The position numbers and the translations under genes are program-made. Below are positions 48,311 to 59,922 of a DNA stretch of 64,000 nucleotides, piece by piece; the first letter of the stretch is position 1; each line of letters begins with the position of its first letter. The stretch comes from Variovorax ginsengisoli (GTDB taxonomy: Bacteria; Pseudomonadota; Gammaproteobacteria; Burkholderiales; Burkholderiaceae_C), in assembly GCF_030811835.1 (NCBI RefSeq), contig NZ_JAUSRO010000021.1, positions 1 to 64,000 of the forward strand. Reading direction: 5' to 3'. The notes below the pieces were generated by a model. It saw nothing but the letters and a program-made list of their open reading frames with translations, did no database searches and was not told where the DNA came from.

Positions 48311-49468
48311 TCATGCCGCGATCGGGCGGACTTGAGCGCCGCCGGTGCCATGCGCATCGAGGAGGAACCGGTACAGGTCCTCGGACGTCGGCGCTTGCTT
48401 GACGCGCATCGCGTGCTCGCGGATCTGCGCCAGCAGCCAGCTGGTGACGCCATCGTCTTGCAGCGTCACGCCCAGCGCGCCGTAGGCCTGCCGTACGGCC
48501 TGCGAGCCCGAGTGCTTGCCGAGCACGGTGCGCCGCTGGCGGCCCAGTTCCGCGGGGTCGAAGCTCTCGTAGGTCGACGCGTTCTTCAGCAGCCCATCGA
48601 TGTGGATGCCTGACTCGTGCGTGAACACGGCTTCCCCGACGATGCTCTTGTTGACGGCCACGGCCCGGCCCGACGCGCGTTCGACCAGCTGCGAGATGGC
48701 GACCAGCGTCTGCGTGTCGACGCCGCAATCGGCCTGATGCAGGTGGCGCAGGCCCATGACCACTTCTTCGAGCGCGGCGTTGCCTGCGCGCTCGCCCAGG
48801 CCGTTGACGGTGGTGTTGGCATGGGTCGCACCGCCGCGCAGCGCGGCCAGCGTGTTCGCGGTCGCCAGCCCGAGGTCGTTGTGGGCATGGATCTCGATTT
48901 CCATGTCCACCGCATCACGCAACCGTGCAATGGCTTCGTAGGTGGTGAAAGGGTCGAGCACGCCCAGGGTGTCGGCAAAGCGGAAGCGCCGTGCGCCGCA
49001 GTCCTCGGCGCGCTGTGCGACCTCGGCCAGGAAGGCAGCGTCGGCGCGTGATGCGTCTTCGGCGCCCAGTGAGATCTTTCGACCCGTGGCGACCGCGGCC
49101 TCGATCACCCGCGTGACCTGCGCCATCACCCATTCACGCGATTGCCGCAGCTTGTGCTTCAGATGAATGTCCGAGACGGGAATCGACAGGTGGACGATGT
49201 CGGCGTTGCAGCGAAGGGCACTGGCCAGGTCCGCGTCGGTGAGACGGCCCCAGACCATCAGCTGGGCATCCGTGTGCAGGGCGGCGATGGCATTGATGCA
49301 GTCGATCTCCTGCTCGCCCATTGCGGGAATGCCGATCTCCATCTCGCGCACGCCGGCTGCTGCAAGCGCGCTGGCGATGGCGCATTTCTCTGTCACCGTG
49401 AACGCCACGCCGGCCGTCTGTTCGCCGTCGCGCAGGGTGGTGTCGTTGATGATGAGACTGGGTGACAT
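48311..49468 (-). CDS. nifV: Homocitrate synthase NifV
   Basis: 385-residue enzyme condensing acetyl-CoA and 2-oxoglutarate to homocitrate, the organic ligand of FeMo-cofactor. Motifs: LIINDTTLRDGEQTAGVAF, EIEIHAHNDLGLATANTLAA (metal HxH) and NTTVNGLGERAGNAALEEV. The ATG with AAAGGAC upstream is chosen; an ATG 36 bases earlier lies almost at the predicted transcription start. First gene of the nifV-cysE-nifW-fixABCX operon. Confidence 0.95.
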   Translation of the reverse strand: MSPSLIINDTTLRDGEQTAGVAFTVTEKCAIASALAAAGVREMEIGIPAMGEQEIDCINAIAALHTDAQLMVWGRLTDADLASALRCNADIVHLSIPVSDIHLKHKLRQSREWVMAQVTRVIEAAVATGRKISLGAEDASRADAAFLAEVAQRAEDCGARRFRFADTLGVLDPFTTYEAIARLRDAVDMEIEIHAHNDLGLATANTLAALRGGATHANTTVNGLGERAGNAALEEVVMGLRHLHQADCGVDTQTLVAISQLVERASGRAVAVNKSIVGEAVFTHESGIHIDGLLKNASTYESFDPAELGRQRRTVLGKHSGSQAVRQAYGALGVTLQDDGVTSWLLAQIREHAMRVKQAPTSEDLYRFLLDAHGTGGAQVRPIAA

Positions 49469-49493
49469 GGGGTGTCCTTTTGCATTCGATATC

Positions 49494-49508
49494 GCAAAGG
49501 TCATGCCA
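49494..49508 (-). promoter_or_regulatory. σ54 promoter of nifV-cysE-nifW-fixABCX
   Basis: The minus strand reads TGGCATGACCTTTGC, GG-N10-GC spaced. Predicted start is about 14 bases before the nifV ATG. A NifA site lies 82 bases further upstream at 49590-49605. Confidence 0.8.
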
Positions 49509-49589
49509 TGGCTTTGGGGGCGCTGCGAGGTCTCTTTTGTCGCGTATCGGGGGACTGCTTGGGCGTGCCGGGCGTGCTGCTGTCGAGAA

Positions 49590-49605
49590 TGTTTTGTTTC
49601 GAACA
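49590..49605. promoter_or_regulatory. NifA upstream activator sequence of nifV operon
   Basis: TGT TTTGTTTCGA ACA is an exact TGT-N10-ACA site at a normal distance from the σ54 promoter at 49494-49508. It lies just outside the 3' end of the fdx gene. Confidence 0.7.
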
Positions 49606-49612
49606 GACGCGC

Positions 49613-49948
49613 TCAGTGTTCGCGTGCGTGGTTGCGCGTGTGGCGCGGTAGCTCGATGGTGAGATCGCCATCGCGCAGCTTCACGCAGCAGGCCAGCCGC
49701 GATTGCGCGTCCAGCCCCCAGGCGTTGTCGAGCTGGTCGCTCTCCTCGTCATCGGGTGGCGCGAGCGATGCGCCGCCCGTGCGTACGTGCACATGGCAGG
49801 TCGCGCAGGCGGCGACCATCTCGCAGGCATGTTCGATCGCGAGGCCCGCGGCGAGCATGCTCTCGCACAGCGATGCGCCGCGCCGCGCGTCGATGTCATG
49901 GCCCTCGGGGCAGAGGTCGGGGTGCGGCAGGATGTGGATGCGGGGCAT
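49613..49948 (-). CDS. fdx: Isc-type [2Fe-2S] ferredoxin
   Basis: 111-residue adrenodoxin/Isc-type ferredoxin. Ligand motif C-x5-C-x2-C in ACEMVAACATCHVHVRTGG, with a fourth Cys in SRLACCVKL; the early HPDLCPEG Cys is not a ligand. It supplies electrons for Fe-S assembly on IscU. It is the last gene of the isc-like operon, 15 bases after hscA. It ends about 8 bases from the NifA site of the nifV promoter. Confidence 0.9.
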   Translation of the reverse strand: MPRIHILPHPDLCPEGHDIDARRGASLCESMLAAGLAIEHACEMVAACATCHVHVRTGGASLAPPDDEESDQLDNAWGLDAQSRLACCVKLRDGDLTIELPRHTRNHAREH

Positions 49949-49963
49949 GGCGGTTGTGCGCTT

Positions 49964-51838
<1,875 letters not shown>

Positions 51839-51846
51839 ATCAAGCT

Positions 51847-51965
51847 CCCCCCCGATTCTTGCTCACTGCGTGTAGCCAGCTTCCCCCTCCAGGGGGCGCA
51901 CCCAACGGCCCGGCAAAGCCGGTTCCGCGGGTGCCCACGAACGTGCTTCGCTTGGCTCGCAGGTT
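51847..51965 (+). repeat. Dispersed intergenic repeat, copy B (iscA-hscA gap)
   Basis: Contains CTTCCCCCTCCAGGGGGCGC, then ACGGCCCGGCAAAGCCGGTT and CCGCGGGTG, closely matching copy A after nifK (both also share CGAACG-GCTTCGCTTG further on). It occupies exactly the place where hscB is found in canonical isc operons. Confidence 0.8.
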
Positions 51966-51982
51966 GCAGCGGCGTGCGCAAG

Positions 51983-52306
51983 TCATACAGCGAAACTTTC
52001 GCCGCAGCCGCAGTTGGCACGCGCGTTCGGGTTGCTGAACTTGAAGCCTTCGTTGAGGCCTTCGCGCACGAAGTCGAGCTCGGTGCCGTCGAGCATGCCG
52101 AGGCTGCGGCGGTCGACGATCACGGTGACGCCGTGGGTTTCGAAGCATTCGTCGTCGGCATTGGCTGCATCGACGAACTCCAGCGCATAGGCAAAGCCCG
52201 AGCAACCGCTGGTTTTCACGGCCAGGCGCAGGCCGAGCCCGCTGCCGCGCTTGGCCAGAGATTTCTCGACGTGCCGCGCGGCGGCCGGGGTGAGGGAAAC
52301 ACTCAT
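51983..52306 (-). CDS. iscA: A-type Fe-S carrier (IscA-like)
   Basis: 107-residue IscA/SufA family protein: VSLTPAAARHVEKSLAKRG, KTSGCSGFAYALEF (first Cys) and the C-terminal NCGCGESF (Cys-Gly-Cys). It carries iron or Fe-S clusters. It lies between the ErpA-like gene and hscA in the isc-type operon, with a dispersed repeat on each side. Confidence 0.9.
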   Translation of the reverse strand: MSVSLTPAAARHVEKSLAKRGSGLGLRLAVKTSGCSGFAYALEFVDAANADDECFETHGVTVIVDRRSLGMLDGTELDFVREGLNEGFKFSNPNARANCGCGESFAV

Positions 52307-52350
52307 GATTGGCTCCTAGGCGCGATCTCCGCGCTTCAAACGATCTGTTC

Positions 52351-52448
52351 CAGAGATGCCGCGAAACCGGCTTGGCCGGGCCGCTGGCATGGCCCCCTCG
52401 AAGGGGTTGGCGAAGCGACACGGCGTGCGCGAAGACTGGGGGTGGGCA
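52351..52448 (-). repeat. Dispersed intergenic repeat, copy C, inverted
   Basis: Reverse complement of the family: on the minus strand it reads CCCCCAGTCTTCGCGCACGC followed by a pyrimidine/purine hairpin and AGCGGCCCGGCCAAGCCGGT. The left part is especially close to copy D at 58487 (CCCCCAGTCTTCGCGCACTG). It separates iscA from erpA. Confidence 0.75.
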
Positions 52449-52450
52449 TG

Positions 52451-52828
52451 TCAGACCGAAAAGGAACTGCCGCAACCGCAGGTCGTCTGCGCGTTCGGGT
52501 TGTGGATCACGAAGCGCGAGCCCTCGAGGCCTTCCTCGTAGTCGACCCGCGCGCCCAGCAGGTACTGCTGGCTCATCGCATCGACCACCAGCGCCACGCC
52601 TTCGGTGACGATGCGGGTGTCGTCCTCGGCCATTTGGTCGTCGAAGGCGAAGCCATAGGAAAAGCCCGAGCAGCCGCCGCCGGTGACGTAGAGCCGCAGC
52701 TTGAGTTCAGGGTTGCCTTCTTCCTCGATCAGCGCGGCGACCTTGGCGGCGGCCTGCGGTGTGAATTCGAGCATGGCGGGCATCAGGCCGGCGACGTCGG
52801 TGCCGGAAGGGGTCACGGTGGTTTCCAT
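52451..52828 (-). CDS. erpA: ErpA-like A-type Fe-S carrier
   Basis: 125-residue A-type carrier: MLEFTPQAAAKVAALIEEEGN, LRLYVTGGGCSGFSYGFAFDD (first Cys), DAMSQQYLLGARVDYEEGLEGSRFVIHNPNA, and C-terminal TTCGCGSSF. The wording of these motifs fits ErpA better than IscA. The presence of both in one operon suggests distinct delivery targets. The ATG was chosen immediately before the conserved N-terminus; a longer upstream frame overlaps iscU. Confidence 0.9.
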   Translation of the reverse strand: METTVTPSGTDVAGLMPAMLEFTPQAAAKVAALIEEEGNPELKLRLYVTGGGCSGFSYGFAFDDQMAEDDTRIVTEGVALVVDAMSQQYLLGARVDYEEGLEGSRFVIHNPNAQTTCGCGSSFSV

Positions 52829-52871
52829 GGAAGCCTCTTGGGTGTGTGGATGGGTACGGTGTGGTGCCGCG

Positions 52872-53315
52872 TCAGTGCTGCGGACCGGAGTCGCAGACCG
52901 GTTGTTCGGTGACGCTCGAAGCGCCCGCGCCCTGGATCGCATGCCGCGCACGGAAGTCCGCGACGGCCGCCTTGATGGCGTCCTCGGCCAGGATCGAGCA
53001 GTGGATCTTCACCGGCGGGAGCGCCAGTTCTTCGGCGATCTGCGCGTTCTTGATGGCGAGCGCCTCGTCGAGCGTGCGACCGCGCACCCACTCGGTGACC
53101 AGCGAACTCGACGCGATGGCCGAGCCGCAGCCGTAGGTCTTGAACTTCGCGTCCTCGATCACGCCCTGCGCGTTGACGCGGATCTGCAGCCGCATCACGT
53201 CGCCGCAGGCGGGCGCCCCGACCATGCCGGTGCCGACGTTCTCGTCGCCGGCGTCGAAGGCGCCGACGTTGCGCGGGTTGTCGTAATGGTCGATGACTTT
53301 TTCGCTATAGGCCAT
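52872..53315 (-). CDS. iscU: Fe-S scaffold IscU
   Basis: 147-residue scaffold: MAYSEKVIDHYDNPRNVGAFD, three conserved Cys in GAPACGDVM, KTYGCGSAIASSS and KIHCSILAEDAI, and the HscA-binding LPPVK motif just before the third. A C-terminal extension of about 18 residues (ASSVTEQPVCDSGPQH) adds a Cys not found in typical 128-residue IscU. It has no NifU C-terminal domain, so it is IscU rather than NifU. It lies downstream of iscS. Confidence 0.93.
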   Translation of the reverse strand: MAYSEKVIDHYDNPRNVGAFDAGDENVGTGMVGAPACGDVMRLQIRVNAQGVIEDAKFKTYGCGSAIASSSLVTEWVRGRTLDEALAIKNAQIAEELALPPVKIHCSILAEDAIKAAVADFRARHAIQGAGASSVTEQPVCDSGPQH

Positions 53316-53369
53316 GGGTCTACTCCAAAGTGCGTGGGGGTGATGAGGTTCGTGAACACCGCGGGGGAG

Positions 53370-54623
53370 TCAATGCTCCGACCACTGGATCGCGTTCAGG
53401 TCGACGCCGGCCTGCACCAAGTCCCACAGCGGGCTCATGGCGCGCAGGCGGGCCACCACCTCGGTGACCTGCGCGATCGTGAAGTCGACCTCAGCTTCGG
53501 TCGTGAAGCGGCCGAGCGAGAAGCGCACCGAGCTGTGGGCGAGCTCGTCGCTGCGGCCCATGGCGCGCAGCACGTAGCTCGGCTCCAGGCTGGCCGACGT
53601 ACAGGCCGAGCCGGACGACACCGCGACCCCGCGGATGCCCATCAGCAGCGATTCGCCCTCCACGTAGTTGAAGCTCACGTTCAGGTACTGCGGCGCGCGC
53701 TGTTCCATGTCGCCGTTGAGCACCACCGCTTCCAGGGTCGACAGCCCGGCCCAGAGCCGGTCGCGCAGCGTGCGGATGCGCGCGTTGTCGGCGGCCATGT
53801 TCTCGCGTGCCAGCCAGAAGGCGCTGCCCATGCCGACGATCTGGTGTGTGGCGAGCGTGCCCGAGCGCATGCCGCGCTCGTGGCCGCCGCCGTGCATCTG
53901 CGCGTCGATGCGCACGCGCGGACGGCGTCGCACGTAGAGCGCGCCGATGCCCTTGGGGCCGTAGATCTTGTGGGCCGACAGCGACATCAGGTCCACCGGC
54001 AACTGCGCCAGGTCGATGGCCACCTTGCCGGCAGCCTGCGCCGCATCGACATGGAACACCACGCCCTTCGCGCGGCACAGCGCGCCGAGCGCGGCGATGT
54101 CCTGCACCACGCCAGTCTCGTTGTTGACGAACATCACCGACGCCAGCACGGTGTCGGGCCGCAGCGCGGCGTCGAACACCGCGAGGTCGAGCAGGCCGCT
54201 GGGCAACACCGGTAGCACCGTCACTTCATAGCCCTCGCGCTCCAGTTCGCGCATGCTGTCGAGCACCGCCTTGTGCTCGGTCGCGACGGTCACCAGGTGC
54301 TTGCCGCGGCCCCGGTTGAAACGCGCCGCGCCCTTGATGGCGAGGTTGTTCGATTCGGTGGCGCCCGAGGTCCAGACGATCTCGCGCGGGTCGGCGTTGA
54401 TCAGCGAGCACACCTGCTCGCGCGCCAGTTCGACAGCTTCCTCGGCGGCCCAGCCGTAGGCATGCGATCGGCTGGCCGGGTTGCCATAGATCTCGGTCAG
54501 GTAGGGGATCATGCGGCTCGCCACGCGGCGGTCGACGGGCGTCGTGGCAGCGTAGTCGAGGTACACGGGGGACACGGGACGGGCCGTGCGGGAGAAGGCT
54601 TTGTCGAGGACGGGGTCCGGCAT
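53370..54623 (-). CDS. iscS: Cysteine desulfurase IscS
   Basis: 417-residue PLP enzyme giving sulfur from cysteine. YLDYAATTPVDRRV at the N-terminus, PLP Lys in SLSAHKIYGPKG, the catalytic Cys loop SSGSACTSASLEPSYVLRA (IscS type, Cys in SACTS) and HSSVRFSLGRFTTEAEVDF. It heads the isc-type operon behind the σ54 promoter. The ATG before PDPVLDKAF has CAGGAG upstream. A second desulfurase, NifS, is encoded at 61824. Confidence 0.94.
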   Translation of the reverse strand: MPDPVLDKAFSRTARPVSPVYLDYAATTPVDRRVASRMIPYLTEIYGNPASRSHAYGWAAEEAVELAREQVCSLINADPREIVWTSGATESNNLAIKGAARFNRGRGKHLVTVATEHKAVLDSMRELEREGYEVTVLPVLPSGLLDLAVFDAALRPDTVLASVMFVNNETGVVQDIAALGALCRAKGVVFHVDAAQAAGKVAIDLAQLPVDLMSLSAHKIYGPKGIGALYVRRRPRVRIDAQMHGGGHERGMRSGTLATHQIVGMGSAFWLARENMAADNARIRTLRDRLWAGLSTLEAVVLNGDMEQRAPQYLNVSFNYVEGESLLMGIRGVAVSSGSACTSASLEPSYVLRAMGRSDELAHSSVRFSLGRFTTEAEVDFTIAQVTEVVARLRAMSPLWDLVQAGVDLNAIQWSEH

Positions 54624-54965
54624 GGCAGGCTCCTGAGGCTGAAAGTCACAGAGGGGGTCAGGTCCTGTTTCGCAACTTCGGTGCCATGCGTTTTCGACGC
54701 CGGAACGGCCGCTTTCGGCGTCGGATTGTTGGGTTTGTGTGGTGCGCGCGAGGTGCGCTCGCAACCGGTGTCGGGTTTGTCGCAAATGTGTGTGGTGCCC
54801 TTGCCGCGCCACGGTACAAACCAGCAGGGACTCGGTATGTTTTTTGCTTGTTGCAAATCAAGCGTTCGTTGCGTCGCGGATGTATCGTTTGGCCGGTGCG
54901 CCACGGCAATCAGGTATCCGGCCTTCGGCGCTCAGGCTCGGAGTCGCTCGAGAACGGACCCACCC
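54624..54965. other. iscS-nifA divergent intergenic region
   Basis: 342 bases without a gene. It contains the leftward σ54 promoter of iscS (54672-54686). The rest is G/T-rich on the plus strand (about 54725-54860) with several TGT half-sites. I see no convincing nifA promoter or NifA site, so how nifA itself is switched on is not visible here. Confidence 0.65.
54672..54686 (-). promoter_or_regulatory. σ54 promoter of the isc-type operon
   Basis: The minus strand reads TGGCACCGAAGTTGC: GG-N10-GC spacing, one departure (C for G) at the last -24 position. Predicted start about 37 bases before the iscS ATG. No exact TGT-N10-ACA was found in the roughly 260 bases upstream. The promoter still places this isc set in the nif regulon. 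Confidence 0.75.
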
Positions 54966-56702
<1,737 letters not shown>

Positions 56703-56723
56703 GGGCGGCCACGCCGTTCCCTT

Positions 56724-56739
56724 TGTCGCAACTCCGACA
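56724..56739. promoter_or_regulatory. NifA upstream activator sequence 1 of nifB
   Basis: TGT CGCAACTCCG ACA, an exact TGT-N10-ACA site about 86 bases upstream of the nifB -24 box. It begins 22 bases after the nifA stop codon. Confidence 0.75.
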
Positions 56740-56765
56740 CCCATCCGCGTCCGCCGTGTGTGTTG

Positions 56766-56788
56766 TGTGCCATGTCCCACAACCGACA
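56766..56788. promoter_or_regulatory. Overlapping NifA upstream activator sequences 2 and 3 of nifB
   Basis: Two exact TGT-N10-ACA sites overlap: TGT GCCATGTCCC ACA at 56766-56781 and TGT CCCACAACCG ACA at 56773-56788. Their 7-base offset means two NifA dimers could not both bind on the same face of the helix. They lie only about 40-55 bases from the -24 box. Confidence 0.65.
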
Positions 56789-56824
56789 AATCGCTAAGCC
56801 GTTGATTTGAAAGGATTTGGTCGA

Positions 56825-56840
56825 TGGCATGGATTTGGCT
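56825..56840 (+). promoter_or_regulatory. σ54 promoter of nifB
   Basis: TGGCATGGATTTGGCT: GG-N10-GC spacing holds, with a G in place of the second T of the -12 TTGC. Predicted start is about 36 bases before the nifB ATG. The poor -12 box may make it dependent on the strong NifA array upstream. Confidence 0.7.
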
Positions 56841-56886
56841 TTAAGACCTTCAACGCGGCCACTGTCGGCTGCGGCGAAAGGTCACC

Positions 56887-58482
56887 ATGCAAGCCAGTCC
56901 GAACGCCGGTTCCATGCCAGCGATGACCTATGTGGGCATCGGCCAGATCAAGCCGCTGGGCGCCCGCATCGACGTGCCCGAAGCCGGAGGTGGCTGCGGC
57001 ACCTCGGGTGGCGAGGGCAAGGCCAGTTGCGGTACGTCGGGCGGTCCCGACGACATGCCCCAGGAGATCTGGGACAAGGTCAAGAACCATCCCTGCTACT
57101 CCGAAGAGGCGCATCACCACTACGCGCGCATGCACGTTGCCGTCGCGCCGGCCTGCAACATCCAGTGCAACTACTGCAATCGCAAGTACGACTGCAGCAA
57201 CGAGTCGCGGCCCGGCGTGGTCTCGCAAAAGCTCACGCCCGAGCAGGCCGTCAAGAAGGTCGTGGCGGTGGCCAGCGAGATCCCGCAGATGACGGTGCTG
57301 GGCATCGCCGGCCCCGGCGATTCGCTCGCAAGCCCGAAGAAGACCTTCGACACCTTCCGCATGCTGCAGGAGCAGGCACCGGACATCAAGCTGTGCCTGT
57401 CGACCAATGGCCTGGCACTGCCCGACCTGGTCGACGAGATCTGCAAGTACAACATCGACCACGTCACGATCACCATCAACATGGTGGACCCGGAGGTCGG
57501 CGCCAAGATCTACCCGTGGATCTTCTGGGAGCACAAGCGCCTGACGGGCGTGGAGGCCGCCACCATCCTGCATCGCCAGCAGATGAAGGGCCTGGAGATG
57601 CTCACCGCGCGCGGGGTGCTCACCAAGATCAACTCGGTGCTCATTCCCGGCATCAACGACGAGCACCTGATCGAGGTCAACCGCGAGGTCAAGAAGCGCG
57701 GTGCCTTCCTGCACAACATCATGCCGCTGATCTCCGAGGCCGAGCACGGCACGGTGTTCGGGCTGACCGGCCAGCGCGGCCCGAGCGCGCAGGAGCTCAA
57801 GGCCGTGCAAGACGCCTGCATGGGCGGTGCCAACCTCATGCGCCACTGCCGCCAGTGCCGTGCCGATGCGGTCGGCCTGCTCGGTGAAGACCGCAGCGAA
57901 GAGTTCACGCTCGACAAGATCGAGCAGATGGAGGTGGTCTATGACCTGGACCGCCGCAAGAGCTACCAGGACAAGGTCGAGGTCGAGCGCCAGGCGCAGT
58001 TCGTCGCCAAGCGCGAGGCATTGGCCGAGGCGGCCGCACTCGACGTGGCCGACGACCTGAAGGTGCTGGTCGCGGTCGCCACCAAGGGCGGCGGGCGCGT
58101 CAACGAGCACTTCGGCCACGTCACCGAATTCCAGATCTTCGAAGTGTCGGCGGGCGAGGCGATGTTCGTCGGCCATCGTCGGGTCGATCTGTACTGCCAG
58201 GGCGGCTTCGGCGACGACGAGCAGCTGCCGTCGGTGGTGCGTGCCATCAACGACTGCCACGCGGTGCTGGTCGCCAAGATAGGTGCCTGCCCGAAGGACG
58301 AGCTCGCTGCGGCCGGTATCGAGCCGGTTGACCAATACGTCGGCGAGTTCATCGAGAAGGCGGCGCTGGCCTGGTTCAACGACTACCGCGCTCGCATCGC
58401 CAGCGGCGCCGTGGTGCACCAGGACCGCGGCGACGCGCAGATCCGCCAGGGCGCCTACACCGGCACCGCGGAAGCCGCGTGA
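56887..58482 (+). CDS. nifB: NifB radical-SAM cofactor synthase
   Basis: 531-residue enzyme making NifB-co, the 8Fe core of FeMo-cofactor. It carries the radical SAM C-x3-C-x2-C in ACNIQCNYCNRKYDC (Cys 90, 94, 97), the GGPGDSL-type motif GIAGPGDSLAS and additional cluster cysteines such as HCRQCRADAVGLLGED. A C-terminal NifX-like domain (about 395-510) starts KVLVAVATKGGGRVNEHFGH. The N-terminal Gly/Ser/Cys-rich region (GGGCGTSGGEG) is typical. First gene of the downstream operon. Confidence 0.97.
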   Translation: MQASPNAGSMPAMTYVGIGQIKPLGARIDVPEAGGGCGTSGGEGKASCGTSGGPDDMPQEIWDKVKNHPCYSEEAHHHYARMHVAVAPACNIQCNYCNRKYDCSNESRPGVVSQKLTPEQAVKKVVAVASEIPQMTVLGIAGPGDSLASPKKTFDTFRMLQEQAPDIKLCLSTNGLALPDLVDEICKYNIDHVTITINMVDPEVGAKIYPWIFWEHKRLTGVEAATILHRQQMKGLEMLTARGVLTKINSVLIPGINDEHLIEVNREVKKRGAFLHNIMPLISEAEHGTVFGLTGQRGPSAQELKAVQDACMGGANLMRHCRQCRADAVGLLGEDRSEEFTLDKIEQMEVVYDLDRRKSYQDKVEVERQAQFVAKREALAEAAALDVADDLKVLVAVATKGGGRVNEHFGHVTEFQIFEVSAGEAMFVGHRRVDLYCQGGFGDDEQLPSVVRAINDCHAVLVAKIGACPKDELAAAGIEPVDQYVGEFIEKAALAWFNDYRARIASGAVVHQDRGDAQIRQGAYTGTAEAA

Positions 58483-58486
58483 ATGT

Positions 58487-58585
58487 GCACACCCCCAGTC
58501 TTCGCGCACTGCGTGTCGCTGCGCCTTCCCCCTTGCACGGGGCAACACCAGCGGCCCGGCGGAGCCGGTTCCGCGGTGTTCCTGG
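58487..58585 (+). repeat. Dispersed intergenic repeat, copy D (after nifB)
   Basis: Begins CACCCCCAGTCTTCGCGCAC, includes a CTTCCCCCTTG…CGGGGC segment and AGCGGCCCGGCGGAGCCGGT followed by TCCGCGG. It lies in the 168-base nifB-fdxN gap. It shares the core with copies A-C. Confidence 0.8.
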
Positions 58586-58650
58586 CATCCGCCGTTGTGA
58601 CCCGCTCGCGCTTTTTGTCTTCCATCGCCATCCTCTGAAGGAGAGCCACC

Positions 58651-58845
58651 ATGTCACTCAAGATCATCGCTTCCACCTGCACCGGCTGCTCGGCCTGCGA
58701 GCCCGAGTGCCCCAACGTCGCCATCCGCGAGAAGGGCGGCACTTTCATCATCGATCCGGCCAAGTGCACCGAGTGCATCGGCCATTTCGACGACCCGCAA
58801 TGCGTCGCGGTGTGCCCGGTCGACGGCTGCATCGTCAAGGTCTGA
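58651..58845 (+). CDS. fdxN: FdxN-type 2[4Fe-4S] ferredoxin
   Basis: 64-residue bacterial ferredoxin: CTGCSACEPECP for one cluster and CTECIGHFDDPQCVAVCP for the second, the widened spacing found in nifB-linked FdxN proteins. Electron donor, probably to NifB or nitrogenase. GAAGGAGAG precedes the ATG. Located directly after nifB and the repeat. Confidence 0.93.
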   Translation: MSLKIIASTCTGCSACEPECPNVAIREKGGTFIIDPAKCTECIGHFDDPQCVAVCPVDGCIVKV

Positions 58846-58894
58846 CCCCGCCTCGCCAACGTCCCGCCATTTCCACTTGAAGGAGACATCCACC

Positions 58895-59305
58895 ATGCTG
58901 TCCAGCCTCACCGTCACTCCCGCTGCCGAAAAGTTCATGCGCCGCATCGTGCGCTTTTCGGGGCTTCCCGCTGGTGCGGGTTTTCGCCTCGTCGTGAGCG
59001 CGGGCGGCTGCTCGGGCTACAACGCGGAATTCAGCGCTGAAGGTGCCCCCGCGCCCGGAGAGCAGACGTTCGTCGTCAACGGCGACCTGCGCGTGTTCCT
59101 GCCAGCCGAAAGCCGCCTGCTGCTCGAAGGTTGCACGATGGATTTCGCCGACACGCCGACCAAGTCCGGCCTGACCTTCGTCAATCCGAACCAGGCGGCC
59201 TGCGGCTGCAGCACCGCCGAGACAGCCGCGCCTCCCGGCATGGCCACGATCTCTGTGAGCGCCATCGGCCGCGGCCGGCCGGTTGCACCGGTTCTGGCCT
59301 CCTGA
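58895..59305 (+). CDS. Nif-linked A-type Fe-S carrier (IscA-like)
   Basis: 136-residue IscA-family protein: LTVTPAAEKFMRRIVRFSGLPAG, LVVSAGGCSGYNAEF (first Cys), FLPAESRLLLEGCTMDF and NQAACGCS (C-terminal pair as Cys-Gly-Cys), followed by a 25-residue tail. It is the third A-type gene in the window and the nif-specific one, adjacent to fdxN and nifB. Start: the ATG with AAGGAG about 9 bases upstream. Confidence 0.85.
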   Translation: MLSSLTVTPAAEKFMRRIVRFSGLPAGAGFRLVVSAGGCSGYNAEFSAEGAPAPGEQTFVVNGDLRVFLPAESRLLLEGCTMDFADTPTKSGLTFVNPNQAACGCSTAETAAPPGMATISVSAIGRGRPVAPVLAS

Positions 59306-59346
59306 TCGCACGTCCGCAACACGCGCCACACACACCGGACACCGCC

Positions 59347-59922
59347 ATGCATGCGCCCGGCCTGGCTTTCGACGATGCGGCGGCCGCCTTCGCGGCCTGC
59401 GTGATCGGTGGCGGGCTGGACCCGCGGGTCGAAGCGCTCATTGCGCGAGCGGGCGAATTGCGGCACCTGCCGGCGCAGGCGCTCGCCTTGCTCGAACAGG
59501 CCCGCGCCGCGGCACCGCGGCATCCGGCGCCGCTGATCGCGCTCTATCGGTTCCACTTCTACGGCCACGCGCTGGCCGAAGCCCGCGCCGCAGGGGAAGA
59601 CGCGCTGGCCATCGCGCGCACGGCGCTGGGGCCGGACTTCGGCGACGTGCCGCCGACCGACGAAGCCGCGCGCGACGACGCGGCGGTGCGCTTCTACCTC
59701 TTCACACTCAAGGGCCTGGCCTACCTGAACCTGCGCCTGGGCGCGCTCGACGAGGCGCGCTTCCTGCTCGGCGAGTTGCGCCGCCTCGATCGGCAGGATC
59801 AGGTGGGCGGCGCGCTGTTGGCCCAGGTGCTGGCACGCCGCGAGGCCGGCGAAGACACTGATGGCGATGCCGTACCGCCACCGGCTTCATCGGCCCGCGG
59901 CTGGCACGGGTGCCTGCGATGA
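59347..59922 (+). CDS. TPR-like helical protein in the nifB operon
   Basis: 191 residues, helical, with TPR-like pairs (LPAQALALLEQARAAAPRHPAPLIALYRFHFYGHALAEARAAG and LKGLAYLNLRLGALDEARFLLGEL). Related proteins occur downstream of nifB in other diazotrophs; the function is unknown, presumably assembly or interaction. It overlaps the LRV gene by 4 bases (ATGA). No signal peptide; cytoplasmic. Confidence 0.75.
   Translation: MHAPGLAFDDAAAAFAACVIGGGLDPRVEALIARAGELRHLPAQALALLEQARAAAPRHPAPLIALYRFHFYGHALAEARAAGEDALAIARTALGPDFGDVPPTDEAARDDAAVRFYLFTLKGLAYLNLRLGALDEARFLLGELRRLDRQDQVGGALLAQVLARREAGEDTDGDAVPPPASSARGWHGCLR

Noticed and set aside
49595..49605. TGTTTCGAACA as an independent short operator
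   Set aside because: It is contained in the longer exact NifA site TGT-N10-ACA at 49590-49605, which explains it better.
52872..53315. IscU annotated as NifU
   Set aside because: The protein lacks the central ferredoxin-like and C-terminal Nfu domains of NifU and contains the LPPVK motif of IscU.
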